Of a DNA stretch of 64,000 nucleotides, positions 7,642 to 15,989 are shown piece after piece. Both the position numbers and the translations under genes were made by a program. The stretch is from the NCBI RefSeq assembly GCF_021353235.1, contig NZ_JAJTWT010000001.1, positions 1-64,000 of the forward strand, given 5' to 3'. The notes beneath the pieces are model-generated. The model made no database searches. It had not been told where the DNA came from and saw only the letters and a program-made list of their open reading frames with translations. Within the stretch, counting starts at the first letter, position 1. Every line of letters starts with the position of its first letter. The stretch is from Pelomonas caseinilytica (lineage in GTDB: Bacteria > Pseudomonadota > Gammaproteobacteria > Burkholderiales > Burkholderiaceae_C).

Positions 7642-10353
7642 ATGAAGACACCCCGCGTTTCCCGCACCGCCCTCGCCGCCACGCTGATGCTGCTGGGCGC
7701 CGCCCAGGCGCAGGCCCAGAGCACCCTCGAACGCGTCGAGGTGACGGGTTCGGCCATCAAGCGCATCGAGGGCGAGACGGCGCTGCCGGTGCAGGTCATC
7801 ACGCGGGCCGAGATCGACAAGGCCGGTGTCACGACGGCGGCGGAGCTGGTGGCCCGCGTGGCCGCGAGCGCCAACAACCTCACCGACGGCGGCAGCGTGG
7901 CCTATGGGGGCTTTCGCGACCAGATGGGCTTCAACGCGGCCAACCTGCGCGGCCTGGGCGTGTCGTCCACCCTCGTGCTGCTCAACGGGCGGCGCATGGC
8001 CAACTTCGCCTCGCCGGGAGACGCCGCGGGCGTGGACCTGAACAGCATCCCGGCCGCGGCCATCCAGCGCGTGGAGATCCTGCTGGACGGCGCGTCCTCG
8101 CTGTACGGCTCCGACGCCATCGGCGGCGTCATCAACTTCATCACGCGCAAGGACTTCTCCGGCATCGACCTCAACGTCCTGGCCGGCAACACGACCGAGG
8201 GCGGCGGCGCCAACAAGCGCTCCGCGACGCTGGCGGGCGGCGCGGGCGACTTCGGCCGCGACGGCTTCAACCTCTTCGGCGTGCTGGACGTGCAGACCAC
8301 CAGCAGCCTGAACGCCTCGCGCCGCAAGTTCATCAAGGCGCTGGACATCCCGGGGCGGCTGCCGGACCTGCTGTCCAGCGCCACCTTTCCGGGCAACATC
8401 AAGCTGGACCAGAACCTGGACGGCTCCGAGCAGCGCGACCTCCTGATCGCCGAAGGCTTCAAGGCCAATGGCCGCGACGTCATCAGCAGCTACACGATCA
8501 ACCCCGCGGCGGCCAACGGCTGCAACCCGCCGGCCAACCTCTATCTGCCCGACGGCATCGGGGGCGTGGACGGCTGCACCTTCGACTACATGCGCGACAT
8601 CGAGCTGTACCCGAAGTCCAACAAGAGCAGCGCCTTCGGCCGCGGCATCTTCAACCTCGGCGCCGGCCACCAGTTCTTCGTCGAGGCCGCGGTTGCGCGC
8701 GCCCGCACCTACTACACGGGCACGCCCAACCGCGTCGACGCCGAGATGGACGTCTCCCTCGTGCCCGCGCTGAAGAACACCGGCCTGGCCGCGTTCGACG
8801 CCGGCGACAAGCGCCGCATCATCGTCGTGCGCACCCGACTGGCAGAGGCGGGCCTGCGCACCAGCGAACTGGTGGCCTCGACCAGCCGCTTCGTGGCGGG
8901 CACCACCGGACTGCTGGGCGGGTGGGACTACGAATGGGCGCTGAACCACAGCACCAGCAAGGTGTCCGACCGCGACCACCAGGGCTACCTGAACGAGCAG
9001 ATGGTCATGGACGGCTTCGCCGCCGGCACGCTGAACGCGTTCGGGCCGTCCAGCGCCACGGGCCTGGCGCTGTACGAGCAGGCGCAGATCCGCGGCGAGG
9101 TGCGCCACGCCACCGGCACCATGGACAGCCTGGACTTCAAGGCCTCCAAGGCCATCGGCCAGCTGGCCGGCGGCGATCTGGCCCTGGCCTTCGGCGGCGA
9201 GCTGCGCCGCGAGAAGCAGGACTACCACCAATCCGACGCGCTCAAGAACGACCTCATCCTCGGCGAGACCTCGCAAGGCCCGGACTCGGACTTCGGCAAG
9301 TCGCGCAGGGTCGGCGCCGCGTTCGCCGAGATCAGCGCGCCCGTGACCAAGCAGCTCGAGCTGGACGCAGCGCTGCGCTACGAGCACTACCAGGTCAGCG
9401 GCGGCGCGGCCAGCCCCAAGCTCGGGCTGAAGTACGTGCCCATGCCGGAGCTGCTGGTGCGGGCCTCGGTCGGCCGCGGCTTCCGCGCGCCCAGCCTGTC
9501 CGACCTCTACCGCCCCGTCACGCAGGGCTCGTCGGCCACGCTGGTGGACCCGGTCTGCCTGGCCGCGGACCCGGAAAACACCGTCACCGACTGTTCCGAC
9601 ATCTGGACCACGCTGAACTACAGCAACGCCAAGCTCAAGCCCGAGAAGTCACGCCAGTACTCCCTGGGCATGGTCTTCGAGCCGCGGCGCGGCGTCAGCC
9701 TCAACGTCGACTACTGGAACATCCAGAAGACCAATCTCATCAGCACGCTGGGCGTGGACGTCATCCTCGGCAACCTCGCCAAGTACGGCGGCCTGGTGCA
9801 CCGCCGGCCCAACGACAAGATCGACACCATCGACCTGATCAAGGAAAACCGCGGCAAGCAGAAGATCTCCGGCCTGGACCTCGGCATCGCGCTGAGCAAC
9901 CTCAAGACCGGCCTCGGCCAGTTCGGCCTGCGTCTGAACGGCACGCTGACGCTCAAGTCCCAGCAGCAGACCGGCGACGGCGATCCCTTCGTCAGCAACC
10001 TGGGCGTCTTCATCAACGACGGCGTCGTGCAGCGCTGGCGCCACAACCTGGCCCTGGACTGGGACGACGGCCCCTTCTCGGCCACGCTGTCCAACAGCTA
10101 CCTGTCCGCCTACGATGACCAGCACGTCATCGGCAAGACCGACCGCCGCGTGGGCTCGTACTCGCTGTGGAACCTGTCGGCCGGCTGGGAAGCCACCAAG
10201 GCGCTGACGCTGCGCGCGGGCGTGCAGAACCTCTTCGACAAGTCGCCGCCGTTCTCCCAGCAGGCCTATTTCTTCCTGTCCGGCTACGACCCCAGCTACA
10301 CCGACCCGCGCGGCCGTTTCGCCTACGCGAGTATGAAATACATCTTCCACTGA
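7642..10353 (+). CDS. TonB-dependent outer-membrane receptor
   Basis: A 903-residue outer-membrane receptor. A signal peptide ends at AQAQA (about residue 29). The plug domain follows, with ERVEVTGSAIKRIEGETALPVQVITR, NLRGLGVSSTLVLLNGRR and VEILLDGASSLYGSDAIGGVINFI. The rest is a 22-strand beta-barrel, with FRAPSLSDLYRP and a C-terminal LRAGVQNLFDKSPPF...GRFAYASMKYIF. No known siderophore signature is visible. The receptor class with GSAIKR and poorly specific plugs often takes up peptides or glycans. ATG 7642 has ACGGAG nine bases upstream; ATG 7624 is in frame but less well placed. Its neighbour is an exported cyanophycinase, so dipeptide uptake is a testable guess. Confidence 0.88.
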   Translation: MKTPRVSRTALAATLMLLGAAQAQAQSTLERVEVTGSAIKRIEGETALPVQVITRAEIDKAGVTTAAELVARVAASANNLTDGGSVAYGGFRDQMGFNAANLRGLGVSSTLVLLNGRRMANFASPGDAAGVDLNSIPAAAIQRVEILLDGASSLYGSDAIGGVINFITRKDFSGIDLNVLAGNTTEGGGANKRSATLAGGAGDFGRDGFNLFGVLDVQTTSSLNASRRKFIKALDIPGRLPDLLSSATFPGNIKLDQNLDGSEQRDLLIAEGFKANGRDVISSYTINPAAANGCNPPANLYLPDGIGGVDGCTFDYMRDIELYPKSNKSSAFGRGIFNLGAGHQFFVEAAVARARTYYTGTPNRVDAEMDVSLVPALKNTGLAAFDAGDKRRIIVVRTRLAEAGLRTSELVASTSRFVAGTTGLLGGWDYEWALNHSTSKVSDRDHQGYLNEQMVMDGFAAGTLNAFGPSSATGLALYEQAQIRGEVRHATGTMDSLDFKASKAIGQLAGGDLALAFGGELRREKQDYHQSDALKNDLILGETSQGPDSDFGKSRRVGAAFAEISAPVTKQLELDAALRYEHYQVSGGAASPKLGLKYVPMPELLVRASVGRGFRAPSLSDLYRPVTQGSSATLVDPVCLAADPENTVTDCSDIWTTLNYSNAKLKPEKSRQYSLGMVFEPRRGVSLNVDYWNIQKTNLISTLGVDVILGNLAKYGGLVHRRPNDKIDTIDLIKENRGKQKISGLDLGIALSNLKTGLGQFGLRLNGTLTLKSQQQTGDGDPFVSNLGVFINDGVVQRWRHNLALDWDDGPFSATLSNSYLSAYDDQHVIGKTDRRVGSYSLWNLSAGWEATKALTLRAGVQNLFDKSPPFSQQAYFFLSGYDPSYTDPRGRFAYASMKYIFH

Positions 10354-10495
10354 CGCGCCACACAAAAGGTACTACTGGCGCCATCACCGACAAACTAACG
10401 CACTAGTGTTCACTACGGTGCGCACTACGGAGTCGGCCCTGCAAAACGCCCGCAACCCGCATGAACACTGGTGATGCGGGGTGAATGCCGATGGT

Positions 10496-10544
10496 CAGAA
10501 CTCCCAGAATCAAATTCAATGGCCATTGATTCCTGGGAGTTCTG
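10496..10544 (+). promoter_or_regulatory. Long hairpin just before the transposase start
   Basis: CAGAACTCCCAG at 10496 pairs with CTGGGAGTTCTG ending at 10544, and the stem continues through AATCAA/TTGATT with one bulge. The inner sequence TCAATGGCCATTGA is itself palindromic. The right arm ends at the transposase Shine-Dalgarno (GGAGG, 10544-10548). An RNA copy read through from outside would fold here and could hide the ribosome-binding site. Confidence 0.6.
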
Positions 10545-10555
10545 GAGGGCAGGCG

Positions 10556-12037
10556 ATGGCGACCGACGACTTCTTCCGTGCGCGGCTGGATGGCATGGTG
10601 GATCCCCGCCACCCGCTCGCAGTTCTCGGCCGGCGCATGCCCTGGTCGCAGATTGAAGCGTCGCTCGCCCCGTTGTTCGCACGCAAGGCTCGCATGGGCA
10701 AGTCCCGCGAGGACGCTGACATGTTTGGCCCCACGCGGGTGGTGGCTGCCGGCGGCGTCAGCCGCGCGGGTCGGCCGCGCCTGCCGATCCGGTTGATGGT
10801 CTCGCTGCTGTACCTCAAGCACGCGTTCAACGAGAGCGACGAATCGGTGGTCGAACGCTGGAGCGAGAACGTGGTGTGGCAGCTTTTCAGCGGCATGGAG
10901 TACTACCAGAGCAAGCTGCCCTGCGACGCCACGCAGCTCGGTCGCTTCCGACGCGTGCTGGGCGAAGCCGGCGTGGAGCAGTTGCTCAAGACCACCATCG
11001 AAGCGGCGGTCGTGATGAAGGCGGTCAAGCCCGTCGAACTGGAGCGCGTGACGGTCGACACCACGGTCCAGGAAAAGGCCATCGCTCACCCGACGGACAG
11101 CCGATTGCTGGAGGTTGCACGGGCCAAGATCGCCCGCCTGGCCAAGCGAGCGGGCCTGAAGCTCAAGATGACGCACGAGCGTGAGGGCCAGAGCTTGCGC
11201 CGTCGTGCCGGCGGCTACGCCCATGCCAAGCAGTTCAAGCGACTTCGCCAGGTGGTGCGCCGCCAGCGCACGATCCTGGGCGTGCTGCTGCGCGAGGTGC
11301 AGCGCAAGATGTCGATGCTGGCGCAGGCCGCACAGGACCAGCTCGAGCCCTGGCTGGAACGTGCCGAGCGCATCCGCAGCCAGCGGCCTCACGACAAGAA
11401 CAAGCTCTACGCCCTGCACGCGCCCGAGGTCGAATGCATCTCCAAGGGGAAAGCGAGACGGCCATACGAGTTCGGCGTGAAGGTCAGCCTGGCCGTGGCG
11501 CACAAGAGCGGCCTCATCGTGGGCGCCCGTAGCTTCCCCGGCAACCCCTTCGACGGCCACACGCTCAGCGCACAGCTTGAGCAGACCAGCACCTTGCTGC
11601 AAGACCTCGGCGTCAAGCCCAAGGTGGCCGTCGTCGACCTGGGCTATCGCGGTGTCGATGCCGACATCGCCCCGGTGGAGCTGATCCACCGGGGCAAGTA
11701 CAAGTCGCTGAATGCGCTGCAGCGGCGCTGGCTCAAGCGCCGGCAGGCCATCGAGCCGACCATCGGCCACGCCAAGCACGACCACCGGATGGACAAGTGC
11801 TGGCTCAAGGGCAGCGAAGGGGACGCGTTGCACGCGGTGCTGTGCGCGGCCGGCTTCAACATCCGCTGGCTGCTGCGGGCGCTGCGGCGCCAATTGCTGG
11901 CCGGCAGTCTGAAGCACGTTTATTCGGCCTTGATCGCCGTATGGGTGGCCGGGCTGGCAGCGGCCATGGCGGGGTTCAACGGTGTTCTCGGCGCCAATGC
12001 CGCTCAATCGCGCCAGTCGCTGCTCCGCCCGTCATGA
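10556..12037 (+). CDS. IS5 family transposase
   Basis: A 493-residue DDE transposase that opens MATDDFFRARLDGMVDPRHPLAVLGRRMPW, the usual IS5-family N-terminus. Catalytic acidic residues are visible in VTVDTTVQEKAI (first Asp), VVDLGYRGVDAD (second Asp) and the RRQAIEPTIGHAKHDHRM segment (Glu, with the Y/R-type motif downstream). The gene is uninterrupted, so the element may be active. The start at 10556 follows GGAGG; an in-frame ATG at 10481 would run through the hairpin and is less likely. It is the only gene between the inverted repeats. Confidence 0.9.
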   Translation: MATDDFFRARLDGMVDPRHPLAVLGRRMPWSQIEASLAPLFARKARMGKSREDADMFGPTRVVAAGGVSRAGRPRLPIRLMVSLLYLKHAFNESDESVVERWSENVVWQLFSGMEYYQSKLPCDATQLGRFRRVLGEAGVEQLLKTTIEAAVVMKAVKPVELERVTVDTTVQEKAIAHPTDSRLLEVARAKIARLAKRAGLKLKMTHEREGQSLRRRAGGYAHAKQFKRLRQVVRRQRTILGVLLREVQRKMSMLAQAAQDQLEPWLERAERIRSQRPHDKNKLYALHAPEVECISKGKARRPYEFGVKVSLAVAHKSGLIVGARSFPGNPFDGHTLSAQLEQTSTLLQDLGVKPKVAVVDLGYRGVDADIAPVELIHRGKYKSLNALQRRWLKRRQAIEPTIGHAKHDHRMDKCWLKGSEGDALHAVLCAAGFNIRWLLRALRRQLLAGSLKHVYSALIAVWVAGLAAAMAGFNGVLGANAAQSRQSLLRPS

Positions 12038-12180
12038 CCGCTCGCCGTGGCCGTCCCGTCAGCGAATCTCGTGGAAATTGATTTTGCAGGTCTGACTACG
12101 GAGACAGGCACTCGGCGCCGTCGTCCATACGCGTAGTAGGCATGTCAGAAACCCACACCGCGCGGCGCGCGCGATCAGAT

Positions 12181-13128
12181 CTACGTATTCGGCTTGAATT
12201 CAAGCTTCCCAGACCCTTCCGCGTCAAGGGTCTTAAGCCAGTTAACATACTGCTCCTTGGCGCGGTAAAATTGCGGTTTTTCAGACTCACTCAGGTCAGC
12301 CAGCAAAAATTCCGTCCAATCGGTTTCACATATGCCAGAAAGAGCACACATCGTTGCCATCTTGACGCCACCGCTTGAGCAGTCGACCCCAAAGTCGCAT
12401 ACCGCCCCTAGCATCGCCAAGGACACAATATGGGCAGTTCGAGAATCACTTTCAACCGCAACGATCTTCACGGCAGGAAGTATTGAAGCTAACCCAATGT
12501 CCGCGACCACCGGTTCACCTGACTGAATCATCTTCAATCCGCGCCGCCCGACTTCCACCTCGTCCTTCGGCGCAGTCACAAAATCCTCCGAAAGCTGCTT
12601 TCCTCTGCCCTTGAGAGCCACAACAAGGCGCGATGTAAAAACCTTACCGGCTTGTATGAATTTTCCACATCGGCCCAACAGGGCCTCGACGGCCTTTCGG
12701 CGGCTTTCGCTGTATTGCCCCCCAAGTAACGTTTTGATGCCGGGGCCCGCCGCGAAGAGCTGAAACTGTTCCTGCATATTCAGCACGCCTTGGCATTCAC
12801 TCGCCAACTGAAGTGCCGTATATACCTCGATCGGATCGCTGCTTTTTTGCGCCGCAACTGCCCTTTCCATGATGTCAACTGGACGCTTGGCGGGGTTCAG
12901 CGAGACCGCACGAGAAGGCAGCACCTGCACTTCAGTACCTTCCCGATCTGTCTGTAACGACTTTCCAGGACTGCCAGTCTTCCCTTGGATCGCGACAAGG
13001 CTTGAGTCGGCAAGCTTGGCCTCATCTCCCGCCGACGCAAAATATATACCTCCGGCAGCCAGAGACAGCACCAATGCAATCAGGTAATTTCGCTTCGTCA
13101 ATTTAATCACCTTGTCGCGCGTCTTCAA
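12181..13128 (-). CDS. Membrane-anchored protein, unknown function
   Basis: A 315-residue protein I do not recognise. It starts with a basic stretch and one hydrophobic segment (about residues 15-32, YLIALVLSLAAGGIYFA), consistent with a signal anchor, followed by a soluble domain with paired cysteines (ASECQGV, LLGRCGKF, AVCDFGVDC, MCALSGICE), perhaps disulfide-bonded in the periplasm. Base composition is noticeably lower in GC than in the flanking genes. The frame opens with TTG at 13128, immediately after the upstream gene's stop; GTG 13110 is an alternative and neither has a clear ribosome-binding site. It is likely co-transcribed with the gene before it. Confidence 0.6.
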   Translation of the reverse strand: MKTRDKVIKLTKRNYLIALVLSLAAGGIYFASAGDEAKLADSSLVAIQGKTGSPGKSLQTDREGTEVQVLPSRAVSLNPAKRPVDIMERAVAAQKSSDPIEVYTALQLASECQGVLNMQEQFQLFAAGPGIKTLLGGQYSESRRKAVEALLGRCGKFIQAGKVFTSRLVVALKGRGKQLSEDFVTAPKDEVEVGRRGLKMIQSGEPVVADIGLASILPAVKIVAVESDSRTAHIVSLAMLGAVCDFGVDCSSGGVKMATMCALSGICETDWTEFLLADLSESEKPQFYRAKEQYVNWLKTLDAEGSGKLEFKPNT

Positions 13129-13686
13129 TTATTTAACACAATCATTTCGAAAGCCATTGGATACGGTTTGCACTCCAGTGGAAATCCAGCGCACGGTGAT
13201 TGTTACCAGTGGAGCTGGGGGGCCAGAGGTCGGCCCGTCAGATTCGACCCCCCAGTATCCTGTCCGATAGTCGGTATAGGATTTCCCATTTCTACAATAA
13301 TCCTTTCCACCGCCACCACTGGCGGGCTTTCTCTTTGTATCCACGGTTGGTACCGTTTTGTCAAAATCCACCGGCATCGTGCTGGGCCACCGCTTGATCT
13401 TGAAATCAGCGATTTGCCCGTCGTAGTAAACGACCCGCACATAGTCGTCGCGCAACGCCCTGTAAATCGCCACCGGCGTATTCAGCGCAGGCGCAAGATA
13501 CATGTTCGCCAGCTTTTGTGCGGCCTCATACTCGTTTCCAGAATCGCTTCCTAAGGTAGTTTGCTCATAACCCGCCCCCGCCGCCGCAACAAAGAACGGC
13601 CCCCAAACCTTAGCCAAGGCCCACAAGGACACGGACAGTAAGGAAACAAAAACAATCTTGCGATTTAATGTCTTAAACCATCTCAC
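13129..13686 (-). CDS. Exported or membrane-anchored protein, unknown function
   Basis: A 185-residue protein without a recognisable family. The N-terminal MRWFKTLNRKIVFVSLLSVSLWALAKVWG is a signal peptide or single anchor; the mature part has a GGGGKDYCRNGKSYTDYRTGYWGV segment and a final cysteine (RNDCVK). GTG start at 13686 with GGGAG seven bases upstream. It shares the lower GC content of the following gene, and the pair end to end looks like a two-gene cargo operon. Immunity, secreted effector and pilus-assembly roles were considered, but nothing in the sequence decides among them. Confidence 0.6.
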   Translation of the reverse strand: MRWFKTLNRKIVFVSLLSVSLWALAKVWGPFFVAAAGAGYEQTTLGSDSGNEYEAAQKLANMYLAPALNTPVAIYRALRDDYVRVVYYDGQIADFKIKRWPSTMPVDFDKTVPTVDTKRKPASGGGGKDYCRNGKSYTDYRTGYWGVESDGPTSGPPAPLVTITVRWISTGVQTVSNGFRNDCVK

Positions 13687-14010
13687 TTTACTCTCCCAAT
13701 ATAGTCAAACAAACTGCCTATTTCTAGGCCAAGTGATGCTAGACCAACCCAGGCCACCCTCGCGCCCAAGAACTGGTAATTAATACCAGACCAATATCTA
13801 TTGACGACGGTGACATCTCGCAGTGATTACCCGCGCCGTTAGAAATCTCGCTTGGATGGACACACTGCTTCGAAGCGTGTCCGTGGCAGCGCGCGCTCTG
13901 GTATCGACCACGCAAAGCTGCGGGGGTCACTTGCCATCGTGTACCTTGTCCAGGCCAAGCGTGCTTTGGCGCTGGGTTCGCTTGTCAGCGCCAAGTACAC
14001 CTTCCGCTGA
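13687..14010. other. Intergenic stretch at the island edge
   Basis: About 320 bases without a supportable gene. The left part (13690-13810) is AT-richer and should hold the promoter of the two-gene unit. The right part returns to normal GC and contains a 9-bp inverted repeat, TTGGCGCTG/CAGCGCCAA (13966-13994), downstream of the thioesterase gene. No T run follows it on the minus strand. Confidence 0.5.
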
Positions 14011-14430
14011 TCAAGCGACGATCTCCCGCACCCAGTCCGGCAAGGCGATGGCCTTGTCGGTCGCCGCGTCGAACCACAGCGTCGTCGCGCCGCCCTCGGC
14101 GTAGATGACATCGGGCTCGTCCGTGCGCTCCAGCGTGATCCAGGTCTCGAAGCTGGTGCGGCCCGGGTCGCTGACGTAGTGCCGTGCCAGCACCTCGCCG
14201 GGCGCCTTCAGCTGGCGATAGAAGTTGCAGAAGGCGTTGACGATGACCGGCCCCTGCCCGCCCGGGTTGGGCGGCGCGCCGATGCTGGCGAGCCAGTCGA
14301 CGCGCGCGATCTCCAGGTAGCGGAAGTAGAGCGTGTTGTTGATGTGGCCCATCGCATCCATGTCGCCCCAGCGCATGGGGATGCGGCACTCGTAGGTGAG
14401 CTTCTTGTCGGCAGGGACGGCGTATCTCAT
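14011..14430 (-). CDS. Acyl-CoA thioesterase, 4HBT hotdog family
   Basis: A 139-residue single hotdog-fold thioesterase of the YbgC/FadM type. MRWGDMDAMGHINNTLYFRYLE (about residues 19-40) holds the catalytic Asp and the conserved HxNN pattern. It hydrolyses acyl-CoAs, probably short to medium chain. The start overlaps the stop of the yceH-like gene as ATGA. Together with the upstream SDR it forms a leftward three-gene unit facing the ETF-ubiquinone oxidoreductase gene, which fits a link with fatty-acid oxidation. Confidence 0.87.
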   Translation of the reverse strand: MRYAVPADKKLTYECRIPMRWGDMDAMGHINNTLYFRYLEIARVDWLASIGAPPNPGGQGPVIVNAFCNFYRQLKAPGEVLARHYVSDPGRTSFETWITLERTDEPDVIYAEGGATTLWFDAATDKAIALPDWVREIVA

Positions 14431-15071
14431 GGCGCCATGCCCAGTTCCGCGGCCATGCGCTCGACGAGCTGGCGCAGCGACGCCACCTCGGCCTTCAGGG
14501 CCGCCAGCTCGGCCTTGTGCAGGGCCAGCTCCTCGTCGCGCGGCACCGCCGCGGCGCTGGCCTGCTCGACGGACGACACCGGCCCGCACAGCAGGTGGGC
14601 CCAGCGCGCTTCACGCGCCCCGGGCGCCTTGGGCAGCTTGACGGCGAACGGCGGCTCGCGCTGCGCCAGCTCGTCCAGGAAGCCCTCGACCGACGACACG
14701 TCGGCGAAGCGGTGCAGGCGCTCGGTGTTCTGCCGCAGTTCGGCGGCCGTCTGCGGGCCGCGCAGCATCAGTTGCGTGAGCAGGGCCGCGGCCGCGCCCG
14801 GCACGCCGGCGGCGCGCGCGAAGTTGTGCTCGTAGCGCACCACGCGGCTGCCGCTCACCGTGTTCACCAGGCTGAGGGACTTCAGCTCCTCCACGGCCGC
14901 CAGCACCTCGGCCTCGGACACGTCCATCACCGGATCACGGGCGGTCTTCTGGTTGCAGCCGGCGGTCAGCGCATTGGCCGACAGCGGATAGCTGTCGGGC
15001 ACCGTGCTTTCCTTCTCGACGAGGACGGCCAGGACGCGCGCCTCCAGCGGGGTCAGGTCTCGCTTCAGCAT
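14427..15071 (-). CDS. YceH family (DUF480) protein
   Basis: A 214-residue member of the YceH/DUF480 family, two winged-helix-like domains. It opens LTPLEARVLAVLVEKESTVPDSYPLSANALTAGCNQKTARDPVM, the strongly conserved family signature, and has QLMLRGPQTAAELRQNTERLHRFA in the second domain. The C-terminal 35 residues form a predicted coiled coil (ELALHKAELAALKAEVASLRQLVERM). The molecular function is not established. Six bases separate it from the SDR gene, and it overlaps the thioesterase start. Confidence 0.9.
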   Translation of the reverse strand: MLKRDLTPLEARVLAVLVEKESTVPDSYPLSANALTAGCNQKTARDPVMDVSEAEVLAAVEELKSLSLVNTVSGSRVVRYEHNFARAAGVPGAAAALLTQLMLRGPQTAAELRQNTERLHRFADVSSVEGFLDELAQREPPFAVKLPKAPGAREARWAHLLCGPVSSVEQASAAAVPRDEELALHKAELAALKAEVASLRQLVERMAAELGMAP

Positions 15072-15077
15072 CGCCGG

Positions 15078-15860
15078 TCAGACGCCGAAGCCGTCGTCGG
15101 CCTGGATGACGGCGCCGTTGATGAAGTGGCTTTCGTTGGCACAGAGCATCAGCAGCGCGGTGTCCAGGTCCTTGGGCTGGCCGACACGCTTCCTCGGCAG
15201 CAGCTCGACGAGCTTCCTGCCCTGCTCGGTGCCCCAGTGGTGATGGTTGATCTCGGTGTCGATGTAGCCCGGGCAGATGGCGTTGACGTTGATGCCGTAT
15301 TTGCCCCACTCCAGCGCCATGGCGCGCGTCATGTGGATGACGGCGGCCTTGCTCATCGCGTAGACCCCGATCTGGCCGAGCACGCGCAGCCCCGCCATCG
15401 AGGCGATGTTGACGATGCGCCCGCCGATGAAGGTGCCCGGCGCCGCGCCGCGCGCCCGCGCCAGCATGCGCTTGCCCACCTCCTGCGCGACGAAGAAGGC
15501 GCCGCGGGTGTTGGTGTCCATCACGTAGTCGTAGTCGTTCTCGGTGACGTCGGTGAGGCGCTGCGTCGTGCTGACGCCGGAGTTGTTGATCAGGATGTCC
15601 AGCGTGCCGACCTCGGTCTCCGCATGCGCGACGGCCGCCTTGATGCTCGCCACGTCGGTGACGTCCAGCTGCACGACGTGGGCATCGCCGCCCTGCCCCT
15701 CGATCTCCGCGCGCAGGTCCTTCAGGCGTTCGACGCGGCGGCCCGCCAGCACGACGCAGGCGCCGGCCTGGGCCAGGGTCTTGGCGAACTGCTCGCCCAG
15801 GCCGCTGGACGCGCCGGTGATCAGGGCCACGCGGCCCTCGAGGTTGATGGAGTAACTCAT
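15078..15860 (-). CDS. SDR family oxidoreductase (FabG-like)
   Basis: A 260-residue classical short-chain dehydrogenase/reductase. The NAD(P) site is TGASSGLG (about residues 15-22), NNSG follows near residue 92, the catalytic Ser is in NIASMAG and the catalytic pair in YAMSK. It is likely to act on a hydroxyacyl- or ketoacyl-CoA given its neighbours (thioesterase in the same operon, etfD divergent), but the substrate cannot be read from the sequence. It is the first gene of its leftward operon; the shared intergenic region to etfD contains a candidate fatty-acid regulator site. Confidence 0.88.
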   Translation of the reverse strand: MSYSINLEGRVALITGASSGLGEQFAKTLAQAGACVVLAGRRVERLKDLRAEIEGQGGDAHVVQLDVTDVASIKAAVAHAETEVGTLDILINNSGVSTTQRLTDVTENDYDYVMDTNTRGAFFVAQEVGKRMLARARGAAPGTFIGGRIVNIASMAGLRVLGQIGVYAMSKAAVIHMTRAMALEWGKYGINVNAICPGYIDTEINHHHWGTEQGRKLVELLPRKRVGQPKDLDTALLMLCANESHFINGAVIQADDGFGV

Positions 15861-15921
15861 GGGACTGCCTTGTGGATGGATTGCAGCGATCCTACCGGGC
15901 TAGAGCCTGGGCACTAAAAAA

Positions 15922-15933
15922 GCACGATCGTTC
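15922..15933. promoter_or_regulatory. Candidate FadP-type operator
   Basis: GCACGATCGTTC is near-palindromic around ACGATCGT and sits in the 129-base divergent region between the SDR gene and etfD. It resembles the GAACGATCGTTC-like sites of the TetR-family fatty-acid regulator FadP described for betaproteobacteria. Family resemblance is from memory and has not been scored against a matrix. Confidence 0.45.
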
Positions 15934-15989
15934 GATTCGTGGCCCAGCCTCTCTAGAATCGCGCGCAATTCACTATGCCGGAGACCTGC

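Larger units (their letters stand above)
10432..12096 (+). mobile_element. IS5-type insertion sequence
   Basis: About 1.66 kb bounded by imperfect inverted repeats: GTCGGCCCTGCAAAA on the left (10432-10446) and the complement of GTCAGACCTGCAAAA on the right (12082-12096). Both outer flanks read TACGGA (10426-10431 and 12097-12102), the likely target duplication; identity extends to ACTACGGAG, so the exact ends are uncertain by a few bases. The element holds a single intact transposase gene. It sits downstream of the TonB receptor gene and beside a lower-GC gene pair. Confidence 0.82.

Noticed and set aside
7468-9387. Minus-strand frame joined to the exported cyanophycinase, about 640 extra residues
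   Set aside because: It is antisense to the receptor gene; the strong AAGGAGG and signal peptide fix the real start at 7467.
13966-13994. TTGGCGCTG/CAGCGCCAA stem as a terminator of the thioesterase operon
   Set aside because: No T run follows on the minus strand; listed only within the intergenic entry.
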